Shown here: positions 49,584 through 61,123 of the stretch, in pieces
How positions within the stretch are numbered: the first letter of the stretch is position 1
How the letters are laid out: each line of letters begins with the position of its first letter
DNA from: Lantana camara
Lineage: Eukaryota; Streptophyta; Magnoliopsida; Lamiales; Verbenaceae
Reading direction: 5' to 3'
DNA: 64,000 nucleotides
NCBI GenBank assembly: GCA_037501455.1
Contig: CM074863.1
Location: 13,264,001-13,328,000, forward strand
The notes under the pieces: model-generated
Database searches by the model: none
Seen by the model: only the letters and a program-made list of their open reading frames with translations
Told to the model about the DNA's origin: nothing
Program-made: the position numbers and the translations under genes

Positions 49584-51900
49584 TCACTCGATTTTCCTTC
49601 CCAAAACCCTTCTCAAATCTGATTTTTGTTCTGCACTAAGCCTTGAAGGGAACTTGACATCAAACTTGATCCTCAACTTTCCATTCTTACCGGGTTCTTT
49701 TGATATCGGCATTCCTTCATTTTCAACCACCATTTCTTGGCCCGGTTTCACGATATCTGACACTGTAAGCGTCAAATCTCTACCATCCAAGGTTGTAATG
49801 TTGAGAGTCTTGCCTGTGAGGGCATCAAGAAGGGAGATTTTCTGATTGATGACTAAATCATTGCCGTCCCTTTTGAAAATAGGGTGAGGTTTTTCATCCA
49901 CAACGAAAATGAGGTCTCCGGGAGCAGTGCCCGGTTCATGGTTTCCTTTATCTGGAAAAGTAATCTTTGTGCCCTTTTTCCAACCGGGTTTGATGTGTAT
50001 AGCCAAGACTTCTTCCACAGTTGCAGGTTTGCTGCAATGATGATTTTACAGATTAATACAGGTTGAAAGTAGTGCGTGTGATAGTTAGGAAATTCACCGA
50101 TAAAGATGGCGTGCTTGCACAAACTTGTGCTGTTGGAGAAGCTGTAATTATAAAAAAGTTCTAGTAGTGAAAGTTGGGAGTGTTTGGAGAGAAAGGTATA
50201 AAAGCAACTTTAAATAATAGGAGAAAGGAACCAAGAAACAGTAAAAAGCAGCCTGAAAGGTGCTTCTAGCTTATTTTATAAGCAATAAAACAAAACACTC
50301 CATTTCTGCTTTTCTTAAGCTAAAAGCGAAAGAACACTTTTTTGTTTCTTGATTTTGAACAAAAGAGAAAAGTTCATTTTCCTTTAATTAAAATCTCCTA
50401 ACATTATTAACACAAGAATATGTATGCTCAAGCAAATAAAACAGGTTATGTTAACTAGTTGCGAAATGGACATTATAGAGGGAGTTAAAAAAGCAGCAAA
50501 TCTAAGAACATAACATAATCTGCATCCTCTAACAGAAAGAGCTCATCACGTCTGCAAACGAGCATGTATTATATGCATTTCATTCTCTAACTAATGTTGT
50601 TGCATATACAAAGTTATAGAATACATTCCACCTAAAAGAAACAGAGTAGAAGTGAAGAGTTACTAAACTTCTTCATTAATGCATGAAACACAAACCATAT
50701 AAAGGTACTTCTAAGGACCTGCATGAGCTTTCTCGCTGACAATGTAAAAGCTGTCACAAAAGCTAAAACCAATTTGTAAAATATTTTCCTCTGTCAATTG
50801 ATGATATAAATCACAATTAAAAAGCTAGTTTTGACTCTATTTCTCATGGGTATTCGACATTTTCTAGATCGATTGCACTTTAGAAACTAACATGTTGATG
50901 GCTATGGTAATTGATACAGCATCTTCAACATATTTGAAATGCTAAGATTATTTTGATTAAAACAGCACAGAAACATTCTTCTGGAGCTTCTTGAGACCAC
51001 TAAAAAATTGTAAGACTTGATGATGAAAACCCAGCAACTTATCAATATAATAACATAAGTAATACTCAGATAGGTGCCGAAAAAGGCACAAATTCATCAC
51101 AGATACACAGAAAAACTCAAGAAAAAAATTGTTGAAGTCACAATCATCAAGGACCATGGCAAACCACACCAGATTACGACATAATAACACACACATAGAA
51201 GACAAGACCCAACCAAGACTCTCTGAAATCCAGTACCCAGAATTGAAACAAATTAAAGATCCTCTCAAAGCACAAATTTGTTAAAGTTTCAATTTTGACT
51301 TCCCAACAATCAACAAAACCCCATCATCAGGAGATTAGATATTAAAAAAGAATTAATAAAAATAACACGGTGGGTCAGTGAAAAAATTAGAGTACCTAAT
51401 ACTTAAAGTCTTAAATGTACTTACCCAGAATCATCAAGGGCAATTCTTGATATCTTCATCTTCCTTCTCGACCCCTTATACAGCTCCTCCAAGCTACACG
51501 GCAACTTGGTCTCCATGGCCTCCGCCTTCTTCAGCTTCCCACCACCGCGGCCACCGCCAGTACTCCTCCCAATTCCGACATCAATCCCACAAAAAAACTC
51601 CTCAAATATATCCTCCGCATCTCTCGGACTGAATTTAAACCCCCTCACCTTCGAACTCGGCGGCGGAGCACCCGACTTCAGCCCTTCTTCCCCGTACAAA
51701 TCATAGATCTGCCTCTTCTGTGGATCACTCAACACATCGTACGCCTCACTTATCTGCTTGAACTTCGCCTCTGCTTCCTTAGTATTGACCGCATTCTTAT
51801 CCGGATGCCACTTCATCGCCAGCCTCTTGTAGGATTTCTTTACATCCTCCTCAGTTGCATTCTTGGAAACTTTCAGAATGTTGTAGTAATCAACCCCCAT
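49584..51900 (-). CDS. Type II (class B) DnaJ/HSP40 co-chaperone (2 exons)
   Basis: Exons (minus): 51900-51425 and 50031-49584, 307 residues. It stimulates the ATPase of cytosolic Hsp70 and delivers substrates. The J-domain occupies residues 1 to about 70, with the invariant HPD at 32-34 (KWHPDKN) and [18 protein letters not shown] short Gly-rich linker ([15 protein letters not shown]) replaces the long G/F region of many relatives. From about residue 130 comes the two-part substrate-binding beta-sandwich, with [37 protein letters not shown] and [19 protein letters not shown]. There is no CxxCxGxG zinc finger, so it is type II, not type I. The promoter carries a heat-shock-element-like array (51977-51994) just upstream of a TATA box, so heat induction is likely. 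The single intron is 1.4 kb. Confidence 0.92.
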
Positions 51901-51944
51901 TTTGCACAGAAAGATTTCTCCTTTTTCCGTCTCCCTCGAATTCA

Positions 51945-51994
51945 GATGTATATATGGCAGTGGAAGAGGGGTTTGTGGAGGTTCTAGAAGGTTG
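51945..51994 (-). promoter_or_regulatory. TATA box and heat shock element of the J-protein gene
   Basis: Read on the plus strand, 51977-51994 is GGAggTTCtaGAAggTTG: two perfect inner HSE units (TTC, GAA) flanked by two one-mismatch units at the correct 2-base spacing. On the gene's strand a TATA box (ATATATAC, about 51946-51953) follows about 25 bp downstream, itself about 50 bp before the ATG. This is the arrangement of heat-inducible chaperone promoters. A (CT)n tract lies just further upstream. Confidence 0.6.
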
Positions 51995-52009
51995 TTAGAG
52001 AGAGAGAGA

Positions 52010-54413
52010 GAGTTCCGATGAGGGCGGCGGTCGTCAACGCAGGGGCGGCCGGATGCGCAGGCTAGCGGAGTGGCGGATGTTGCGCTAAGATACGCGCTGG
52101 CAGCGATAATTTTAAGGAGGTTGTTAAAATGACAGAGTGGAACTGGACTCAGCGTGAAATCCTAGGCCCTGTTTGGATTAATTGGGAATGTTCTTAATTT
52201 ACTTCTTATTATAGTGACTTAAAATATATTTTATTCTTAAATAATATCTAATTTTATCTCGGGTCAATTACTTTAAAACTGTAAATATTTGTATTTGCTG
52301 AATTAATATACGTTGAATAACAATTGGGCTTTTATTTACACAATTTCCTTTTAGTAAATTTAAAAAAAAAAAATCATCGATATTAATTCAAAAAATTTCA
52401 AGATTATAATTCATAAACTTATTATCCCAAAACCTTTTCCAACACTTTTTACATATTAGAATACTCTAGAAGCTTTAGAGAATTGGCTGGCAATCAGGCT
52501 AATCAGATTCTTATTAGTGAGTTATTAATTATATAACCCAATCTAATTCATACATACATTAAATTAAATATACGCGACATTGGAATAAATAAACAATTAA
52601 TTTGATTTGACCAACATTCAATAAATTAAGAAATTAAAAAGGTATTGTACAACAAAACTCTCTCTACTGTGACTCTTCCTCCGGTGACAGACGCGTAGCC
52701 GAGAACAAGACATGGCTTATAAAAAGGCGAGTAAAGAAGAAGAGTGAAGTTGCAGGCGCGTAAAGAATGGGGGAAAGCGAGAGCGTAAAGAATCTGTTAT
52801 TGGCGTCGGTTGGTGGCAAATGACTGCTCATACGACGTCGTTTGCGTTTGTCGCGTAAGAAGCGTGGGAGAAGGTGGGCCTGGGTTGAGAGGATAATGAT
52901 TGGGCCCATTAGCATAAGTTTTGAGGGAGGTGGCCCAATAGTAGTTATTTGAGGTTCCATTAAAGATAACAAAACAAGTATATGTGGGGGGCCTTGAGAA
53001 ACTTGGAGCTTCTTTGGATGGAAAACGTTGCTATTATTGAAACCAAGTGGAATATTTTTCGAGATTTTTCTTGAGGCCCATTTGGTGTATTTAATGCTCA
53101 ATTGAGCATTATTTGTGGTTGGTGTAATGACTCAATCATTACCAGTTATGGTTATAGTTATTCTTCCCTTGTGTGACTCCACACATCTCTTGCCCTTGTA
53201 GATATGTACATATAACCCCATATAGTGTGTATCGGCTAGTCAAATCAATGGTGCGTGGTCATCTTAAATTTGTGGTTTTATTAGTATCTAAAATCTATAT
53301 ATTTTTGTTGATAGATCTAAAGAACATGTAAGTATAATGAGGTATTTGGGAACATAGGATGTCCCAAGATCATACTATACAAATATGAGGAACTTTAGCT
53401 CTTATCTTCATGTTATCATATGAAGCGTTCTTGGACTTTTCGCTCAAGGAAGTTCGTGTGTTTGTTTTAGCCACTGTTCTTATTGATGTGTTTCTTCACC
53501 AGCAACATTTACGTACGTTCCAAATGTTTAAATATATTTAAGTAGAATTGTGTATAAACAAGATGTGCTGCTGCACTTTACCTTGCAATTTATTCTATGT
53601 ACATAATGTTTAGAAGGAAAATGACAATTCCTGATATAGTATAGAAAATAAAAATGAGTAATTTCATATATTTTAAGAATGTTGATTCTTTTTCTTTTTT
53701 GAAATGAGAATGATGATTCTTAAGGAATTAGGATTTCTTCACTTTCCAAATTCTATCTTTTTCATTTATTTTAAAAGGGTGTATTGTCTTGGGAGCATGG
53801 TTGACTATAGTATAAAGACATTGTATCTATAATGTATACGGATTCGACGATACAGATACGACGACACAAATTTTTCTTGAACATTTTACATAAGGAGTAT
53901 TGGATATAGTGTTCGACATGACACGATATGATAAAATAATATTTTTAAAAATGTTCATGCATCATGATATTGTAATTATGTATATCATAAAGGTTTCATA
54001 AATGATTAAGTACGAAAAATATCTTTAAGTTTCAACAATTGTTACGAATAATATCATGAACGAGTGTGAGTTTTTTTTATTAAACATCAAGATATTCATA
54101 ATTACCTGGTATAATAAAAAAACTATGGTAAGAAATATCTCACTCTAAAGGTAAAGTTGAAGAATCTTAAACGAAATGCTAAGAAGTAGGCAACGTAGGA
54201 AAGTCAAGTTAAAAATTTGATGATATCATCAAAATTTTAAGAGAAACCTAATTTTTGGGTGTTATGTGTAATTTTTAAACTCCTCAATGGGTGTATGTGT
54301 AATTATTTGACTAAGAGGGTCACAACTTGTAGTTTCTAATACTCCCGTATATGTAATTAACCCTTTTATTTATTTAAGATATTCAGATTCCTTAACACCA
54401 CTAACAACCACAT
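52010..54413. other. Intergenic, no supported gene
   Basis: 52660-52930 is more GC-rich and has an ACGACGTCGTTT motif and a TGGGCC element. The minus frame at 52664-53101 has no recognisable protein features. 53815-53960 resembles a decayed copy of the hAT MITE at 5204-5604 (GATACGACGACAC-like motifs). The rest is AT-rich. Confidence 0.45.
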
Positions 54414-54545
54414 GTTAACATCTAATTGGTTGAGATCACAATTTAATTTTTTTTTTTTTTCAAAATACAAATGACAATCTGAAATATTTTAAGTTCGGAT
54501 AAAATAGTTGAAAAAATACTCATAATAGGACAAATTATTTTTTCC
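54414..54545 (+). repeat. Direct repeat, copy A
   Basis: About 130 bp starting GTTAACATCTAATTGGTTGA and containing TGACAATCTGAAATATTT and AAGTTCGGATAAAAT. It recurs at 54951-55084 in the same orientation with about 80% identity by eye. The two copies bracket about 400 bp of non-coding DNA. Confidence 0.7.
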
Positions 54546-54950
54546 TCTTACAAATAAAAAAATATTAATCGAACTCAAGATTCTTGAATATCAATTCAAA
54601 ATGAATATTTATGATTGTTTTCCTAAGATAAGAACAAGAACTATGAATCTGAAACTATTTTAGCAAAAACCGATCATAACTCCTTTGTAGAGCTCTTTGA
54701 TCTTTTTTTTTTTTTTGCAAATTTAGTTTTTTAACTAGAGGTGTTAATTTCTGATCTTACCAAACTTAAGGGGTGGTAGATGTAATTTGCTTTAATTTTT
54801 ATGAAGTTTGACATGTTAACACATGGAAAAAAAGTATAAATTTTGCTTAATTCATCTCTTAGTGGATTTGGAGAAAAAGTGCTTAGTTCATCTCTTAGCC
54901 ATGAATTGTGGACCTGGAGCAAACTCCAATCCTTTACGTAGTTCTAATAG

Positions 54951-55084
54951 AGTTAACACCTAATTGGTCGAGATGACAATTTGAAAAAAATTTCAAAGTA
55001 AAGATGACAATCTGTAATATTTAAAAGTTCGGATAAAAAATTGAAAAAATACTCATAATAGTGAGGCAAGTTGTTTTTCCCTCT
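54951..55084 (+). repeat. Direct repeat, copy B
   Basis: Second copy (GTTAACACCTAATTGGTCGA, TGACAATCTGTAATATTT, AAGTTCGGATAAAAA). The termini are not TG...CA, so an LTR pair is not supported. Segmental duplication or a small unknown element is more likely. Confidence 0.7.
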
Positions 55085-55714
55085 TTTGATAATTGTATTC
55101 TAAAACTTGCATTTCCTTCCTTTCTTTGGGTTCTTGATTGTCGTTCACATGCCCGGATACGAATTCATTGTCCCACTTTATTATCAGGTTGGATTCGGAG
55201 TTCTTAAACCCAACCCGAATTCGATCTGTTTGCATCTCTATAGAAAAGCCTTCTCATGTCCTACAAATTACCATTATTTTCCCATCATTGCTTTCTTACC
55301 GACCAGAATCACAAATCAAAAAATCAAACATGGCTATAAATTCTCTGGAGGTAGAAATATGAAAGCTGCAAAACTTTTCAAGAATTGGTGGATTTGAGTA
55401 AAAGGGCAACAAACTAAAACACCAATTGGCTCGGGTTTGTCCTACCTGTGACGTGGAGTATTGTTTGGTGCTGGCTTGCATGAGAAAGCTTGCAAAATAT
55501 ATGCTTTTCTAAACTAAAATATATGCTTCGAGATATGGTCAAAATTTCACCCTACATACATATCTCATGTGTGTGTCTTTCTAAACCAACTACCACTCGG
55601 ATCCAATCCTAGCTCTCTAAAAAAAACTTTCTCCGGCCACATTAATCACTATCACTGGGATCACTTTCAAGATTAAACAACATGACTCACATGTTTTTGG
55701 AAGCAGATTACTAA

Positions 55715-55951
55715 AGGTGCAGAACCTCTGAAGAATTGGCCAATTTGACCAAATTGGCCGATAATGAAGATATCCATGCGGTCGGCTGGGTCTGTTCATG
55801 TTGTAACGAGAGATACTTTATCTCAGCGGGAGAATTGATCTTTCATCAAAAAGCATGCTACAGAATCAAAGCAGCAGAAGAGACAGCAAAAGCAAAGAAA
55901 GAAAGTAAGAAAAAGAAGGGAAACGGTGGTACAGGGCCAAGTCACGCATGA
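55715..55951 (+). CDS. Hypothetical Cys-rich, Lys-rich reading frame (exon-like, no ATG)
   Basis: The frame is open from 55715 to the TGA at 55949-55951 but contains no ATG, so it could only be a terminal exon or a relic. It encodes VGWVCSCCNERYFISAGELI, then HQKACYRIK, a possible zinc-binding knot (CxCC...H...C), and ends in an Ala/Lys-rich tail (AKAKKESKKKKG). I do not recognise the family. The 33 bp before it resemble a segment at 55362-55395 (a CAAAAC/CAGAAC ... AAGAATTGG pattern), suggesting a local duplication. It may be a decayed gene. Confidence 0.25.
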   Translation, partial: RCRTSEELANLTKLADNEDIHAVGWVCSCCNERYFISAGELIFHQKACYRIKAAEETAKAKKESKKKKGNGGTGPSHA

Positions 55952-55962
55952 GTGAACAGGAG

Positions 55963-56560
55963 ATGTTTCCATGTTTCCTTCCTTATTTGTATGTTAGAAT
56001 GCGTTTGTATCTTAGAACTCTTGTTGTTTGCAAGACCTTATGTTTCCATGTTTTATCTTAGAACTGTTTCCATAATTTGTATCTTAGAACTCTTCTTGTT
56101 TGGAATTCTGCATCTCAGAACTCTTGTTGTTATTTGTATCTGGGATGAATATTTTTTGGCATCCGAACTATGCCCGTTTTTGTAATTTACCATCCAAACT
56201 ATTTTTCATTGCAAACCGCCATCCAACCTTTGCATTTTTTACAAAACGCCATCTAAACCATTTTTTTTGGTGGTTTTGGGGGAAAAAATTGACACGTGGC
56301 ATTTTCCTAAAATATACACGTCGGACCAAACCACCTTCAGATGCCGTTTTGTAAAAAATGCAAAGGTTGGATGGTGGTTTGCAATGAAAAATAGTTTGAA
56401 TGGTAAATTGCAAAAACGGCCATAGTTCGGATGTCAAAAAATCTTTCTCCCTTTGTATCTTAGAACTCTTCTTGTTTGGAAGAGCTTATGTTTCCATATT
56501 CTCTATGTTAGAACTCTTGTTGTTATCTCTATGCTTATGTTTCCGAATTATATGCCCCCA
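55963..56560 (+). repeat. Degenerate repeats of an ATCTTAGAACTCTTGTTG unit
   Basis: The unit TATCTTAGAACTCTTGTTGT, often followed by TTATGTTTCCAT, recurs near 56018, 56057, 56079, 56113, 56456 and 56508 with changes. A MITE interrupts the array. GTTTCCATGTTTCCTTC also occurs at 59462, on the far side of the MULE. Confidence 0.6.
56152..56441. mobile_element. Foldback/MITE with about 110-bp inverted arms
   Basis: The ends TTTTTTGGCATCCGAACTAT and the complement of ATAGTTCGGATGTCAAAAAA are inverted. The arms continue through ACCATCCAAACTATTTTTCA and CATCCAACCTTTGCATTTTT with few mismatches. The short loop contains GACACGTGGC. It inserted into the degenerate repeat array. No target duplication was recognised. 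Confidence 0.75.
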
Positions 56561-57158
56561 CAACCCTATATTTTTCGAAAAGAGCAAAAAAAAACCTTGT
56601 GAAAAAATAAATTAGTTAATAAAAAACCCTGTCTTAAAATTCTTTAGCCCACCGCCCCTTAAGTCCGTTTGGTCAAATTAAAGGTGTGAGTTTACTATTA
56701 TACCCTTACCCTTTTTGGAAACTCAATTTACCGTAACACCATATTTCATCTTCATTCTTACGCTAATTCTTGGTGCCAAAATTTTCCCCCTTTCACAAAC
56801 CCCAACTCCCATGTCTGAAATCACCTAAAGAGTGCGCCATTGGAGTTGCTACGTGTAATACGAGTTAAGTGGAGTTTGTTTAGCATATTGTCCGTTGATT
56901 TTGCCGTGTATCAACCTTCAATTAAGTGTTAAGGTATATTGACGCCTTTTCACTTTAAAAGAATGGCCATTGTGATAATCTGGGTTTTAATCTATGAATC
57001 TCCATGTTTTTATTAATAGGACGCGTAAGGCTAGATTTTTATGTTATATTGTTGAAATTTCTAGGGTTTTAAGCCAAAACTTGTTGAGTAAGATTTTGAA
57101 AGCTTGTTGATTATGATTTTGTGTTGGCCTCTGATAGTGCTTAATATGCTTGTGTAGG

Positions 57159-58591
57159 ATGGCTGCTAAATGGCATAACATACATCTGTGGGTTGGGGAA
57201 AATTTCATAAACATAAAAAACATGGGCTTGAGGTATATTGGGGGAAGAATGCATACTTCAGAGGTGAATCTTGACTTTTTGTCTAAGTATTACCTTATGA
57301 ATCTGTATAAAGTTTGTGGCAGCATTGGTTTGGTTGTGGAATTCTATTACCTTGAACCGGGGTACACACTAGAGCAGGGACTGAGGAAAATAGAGTCGGG
57401 ATCCTTTATAGGATGCAGGACACTATGAAAATCTTAGTGATCTAGAGCCTTGTGAAGAGATGATGGAAGAATTCAGACAAATGAGAGAAGATAATAGATC
57501 AAGAACCAACAGATCCAGATCCAATACCAATCCAAGTCCTGAGGATTCCCCTGACAACAGTGATAATGGAGAGTGGACAGATAGTGATTTGGAGCCAAGT
57601 GATGCAAATAGCCAGTCTGATACACTTTTTGATTGGTTTGATGATGTTGAAGGATTTTGAGAAGATGATATATTCATGCGAAGGGACATTAGTAAGGAGT
57701 CAAGAAAAAAGAGATTGGGGGAAATGAGGAAAAAAAGGGAGGCACATAAAAGAAAAATAGTCACTGATCTTGGAGAACATGACTATGATGCAGAGAATAA
57801 TGTACCAGATGCTGAATGGTACAGTGAAGCAGATGATGATGAGAACTTTGATGTGCCTCCAGAATCTGATCATGAAGGTCCACGGTTTGCCAGGTTTAAA
57901 GATGGTGATAATGTGGAAAACTTAAAGATGCATGTTGGATTAGAGTTTTCATCTGTTCCTAAGTACAAAGAGGTACTTATTGATTGGGTTGTTAGGAAGG
58001 GCTTTGCATTGCACTTCATCAAAAGTGAGAACACCAGGGTTACTGTAATTTGTGTTGTAGAAGGCTGTTCTTGGAGAATACAGTCTTCCAAGAAGTAAAA
58101 TTCAAATGTGTGTCAAGTCAAGACACTTAAAGGTTAACAATAATCTGATATTATTTATGTTTTTCTCACTTATGTTCATTTTTTTATACTATTTTTACAT
58201 TTATGATCAGTTAATTGATTCTCACTATTTATGTTTTACATTCAAACTTAATTGATACCATTTTTACATTTTTACTATGTTATTATTTATGTTTTTCTAA
58301 CTTATGTTTATGAATTAATAATCATTAACACTTGATGTAGGTGAACACACTTGTGCAAAGGCTCAGGATAATCCTCTGACAAAGGTAAGATATATTGCAA
58401 CAAGAATGGGGAAGGTTGTGAGGGAGCATCCAAATATTAGAGTTCACAGATTCAATAACATAGCCAAGAGGAAGGTTGGGGTAGAGCTTACATATTGGGT
58501 CTGGTTGAGGACTAAGACGTATGGGCATGATAAAATAAGGGGAGAGGATGAGGAGGAATTGGTTTGTTATGGGATTATTGTGAGACAGTAG
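57159..58591 (+). pseudogene. MuDR-type MULE transposase, N-terminal remnant
   Basis: Three pieces lie in order. At 57159-57405 is a PB1-like N-terminal domain (MAAKWHNIHLWVGENFI, YIGGRMHTSEV). From about 57413 to 58132 are an acidic stretch and then the MuDR DNA-binding domain (FSSVPKYKEVLIDWVVRKGF, VTVICVVEGCSWRIQSS). At 58341-58591, after a plausible intron (58133-58340), comes the conserved GEHTC motif with REHPNIRV. Breaks are a frameshift near 57405-57413, an in-frame TGA at 57658-57660 and an in-frame TAA at 58096-58098. The downstream catalytic core and the SWIM zinc finger are missing. It is a decayed or deleted transposase, not a host gene. Confidence 0.8.
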
Positions 58592-58715
58592 GGTTTCTTT
58601 TTGTAAATTTTATCATACACGAGGTTAAACAAACAGAAAAAATATAACACAGTGTAACTGGAGCAATATAGTCGAGATTCATTCCATTGAAAAAAATGAT
58701 CCATAATCAATACAT

Positions 58716-59164
58716 TTAGCTCATAGAAGAAGAAGAAAGCACAAATACTACTGAGAACATACACATAAGAACCAGAACCAATACAAACAAACCAACACAA
58801 ATAATGGATAGGTTTACATATTGACCTTCCCCACTTTTAGAATGAACGCCAACTTTGGAACATTTGGAAATCTATTCTTGGACTTCACACTCGTCTTCCA
58901 TCTCAATTGGACCCCTAGAGTGACTCGAATCTTCAGGTTGGGGCTCCCAGTTTGCTCTCAATGGCGACACCCACCGAAAAAATTAGCATTTAGAAATTGG
59001 GCAAGAGTAGTACAATAGCCCTTTGGATGGCTTATTCCATGACTCTACGACTCGTATTATCGCCTTCAACCCACAATTACAATTTGGAGAAGGTGGATAC
59101 CTGACTTCAAGTTCATATCTGGGTTTTCTTTGCCGCTTGTCAAACGAAGGTTCTGGAAAGCCAT
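58716..59164 (-). pseudogene. GRF-type zinc-finger pseudogene antisense in the MULE
   Basis: The minus strand reads MAFQNLRLTSGKENPDM. After a frameshift it continues YPPSPNCNCGLKAIIRVVES, then GLLYYSCP, SKC and FFRWV. This is the order of the GRF zinc finger (CxCG ... FYxC ... C.FF.W). A hydrophobic tail (IICVGLFVLVLVLMCM) follows, as in many short plant GRF proteins near transposons. Stops interrupt the frame just before FFRWV and again further on. It sits tail-to-tail with the transposase remnant. Confidence 0.6.
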
Positions 59165-59445
59165 GGCCTCCGCCTCTTTTCCTAACACTCCGTTGAGATT
59201 ATGAATTTTAGCGTTACAAAATTGAAGAAGATGATGATTCATGACTGCCTTACATTCAATAAGGGTATTAAAGTCATTACACATCCAAAGTTAAATCATA
59301 ATACTAAAATACTCATAGTCAACACGTCTGTATTTCAAAAACACGCCTTAGGGTTTTTTTAAAAAAAAAAAAAAAGGTTTCCAATAAGATTTTTTTTTAA
59401 AGGATCTTTTTGGCTCATTTCACAAAACACGAGGGGTTCCGCTAC

Positions 59446-60473
59446 AAAGATCCCTTATATTTCCATGTTTCCTTCTTTATTTGTTTCATAGCGCAATGTT
59501 AGTTCAGATCAATTTAATTTGAGCTTATTGTTTCCTTTCCTTCCTTCAAGTTTCTTGTTGTGTATAAAAATATGTGAGTAATTCTTCTATCAAATTCTTG
59601 TATACTAAAATTAGAGAAATAAGATGAACTGAATAAATTGTTTAGTCTAAAAAATACTGAATAAAATGGTCTTACTCATGCGTTTCTTTAGTAATTACTA
59701 ACCATATATACAATTTCAAAATGGTCTAAATATTTTTCACTAGCATAACATTACAAAATGACCAAACCGAGCTTATGGTACAAACTTGAAATTAGGTGCA
59801 CTTTTTAATACTAGGGTCCTGCATCGTCATTTTGAATTTTAATGGACGTATTATTAGATTTCAGGTTTATTTGTTTTAAGATATTCATATTCCTAATTCC
59901 ATGACCAATGTTTTTTCCTTGGGAATTCAATTCGAGTTATTCGACTGTGGACAATGAGGATAATCCTTTTAACAATATTGAAATAGAGGATAATTTGGTA
60001 AATATATATTATATATTATTATATTTAAAATTTTAAAAATATATATTTTAATGAAAATATAACTCTTCAGAAACTCATCCGATATATAGATATAACATGA
60101 TTATATTTAAAAATTTTAAAAATACTTATTTCAGTAAAAGTATGACTCCTTACATCACATTTTCTTGATTGGATACAATTAATAAATAATTAAGTTAATT
60201 AGGTTATAAAAGATACCATCCACAAAATATAAAAATATTAATAATATATCTTTAAATTTAACTAAATCTATATGGTTCGGACTCCGATTCAATTATCCAA
60301 TATTATTATCGGATTCGAATTCAAAAATTCTAAATTCGATCAGAATGGAACAGTTGACCACTTAGTTCAATGGTGTATTGGTGTTTATTGGGCTAATGGT
60401 ACAATTTGGGACCTTTGAGATGCTATCAATTTAAAAAATTCGTTGAAATTAAATTAAGCCCATTACTTGAATT
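59446..60473. other. AT-rich intergenic DNA upstream of the PPR gene
   Basis: No gene is seen. It begins with a stretch matching the repeat array left of the MULE. The last 100 bp before the hAT element probably held the original PPR promoter; a TTGGGCTAATGG motif is present but no clear TATA box. Confidence 0.45.
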
Positions 60474-60481
60474 AATTAAAC

Positions 60482-61114
60482 TAGGGCTGTCAACGGGTCG
60501 GATTCGGACCGGATCAGGAGATTCCGGATCCGAATCCGACAAGAGAATCCGAATATCGGATCCGAATCCGAATCCTATAGGATTCGGATTCATTGTTTTT
60601 GAATCCATATATAATCGGGCCGGATCCGATCCGATAAAAGATCCGACCCGATTAGTAATAAATTTTATTTTTTTAAATAACAAATTTGATATAAAAAATA
60701 AATATAATTACATAATATTTAATAAATAATTATTATTTAATGAATTATTTGATAGTTTTGTTTATATTTATTTAAAATAAAATAATTTAAACTTATTAAT
60801 AAAAGAAAATATATACTTTTAGAGTAAAAAATTTAAATTTTTTTATTGTTTAAAATGATAAATATGTGAAAATTTTAATTTTAATCATTTTATGTACTAG
60901 TAAATAATTTATTTAATTAAATATTATATATAATATCGGATTCGGATTCTTAACGGATCGGATTCCTTAAATCCATATTCGCTCCATTTATTTCGGATAA
61001 CGAATATTTACAATCGGATATGATCCATCGAATATTTTTATCGGACGAATATGCTAAAATTCGGATCGGACTCGGAGCGGATTCGGATTAAAATCCGACC
61101 CATTGACAGCCCTA
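60482..61114. mobile_element. Non-autonomous hAT element with 8-bp target duplication
   Basis: An exact 8-bp direct repeat AATTAAAC flanks it (60474-60481 and 61115-61122). The terminal inverted repeats read TAGGGCTGTCAACGGGTCGG and TAGGGCTGTCAATGGGTCGG. The subterminal regions are packed with GGATTCGGAT/ATCCGAATCC motifs in both orientations, as in hAT transposase-binding arrays. The 633-bp interior is AT-rich and has no transposase. The right target copy ends one base before the start codon of the PPR gene. Confidence 0.88.
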
Positions 61115-61123
61115 AATTAAACA

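Larger units (their letters stand above)
56553..59445 (+). mobile_element. Decayed Mutator-like element (MULE), about 2.9 kb
   Basis: Weakly similar inverted ends (left with ACAACCCTATATTTTTCGAA and ACCTTGTGAAAA, right the complement of a region with CACAAAACACGAGGGGTT) bracket two broken genes in opposite orientation. These are the N-terminal half of a MuDR-type transposase (+) and a GRF zinc-finger frame (-). The catalytic DDE domain is absent, so the element is an internally deleted, immobile relic. The exact ends and target duplication are unclear because the arms are T-rich and diverged. Confidence 0.5.

Noticed and set aside
50957..51268. Minus-strand 103-codon frame in the J-protein intron.
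   Set aside because: Low-complexity hydrophobic frame inside a 1.4 kb intron, without promoter or family resemblance.
52664..53101. Minus-strand 145-codon frame as a gene.
   Set aside because: No domain, no conserved composition and no recognisable promoter in the right place; the region looks like promoter-type or spacer DNA.
54414..55084. LTR retrotransposon with short LTRs.
   Set aside because: The repeats lack TG/CA ends, a primer-binding site and a polypurine tract.
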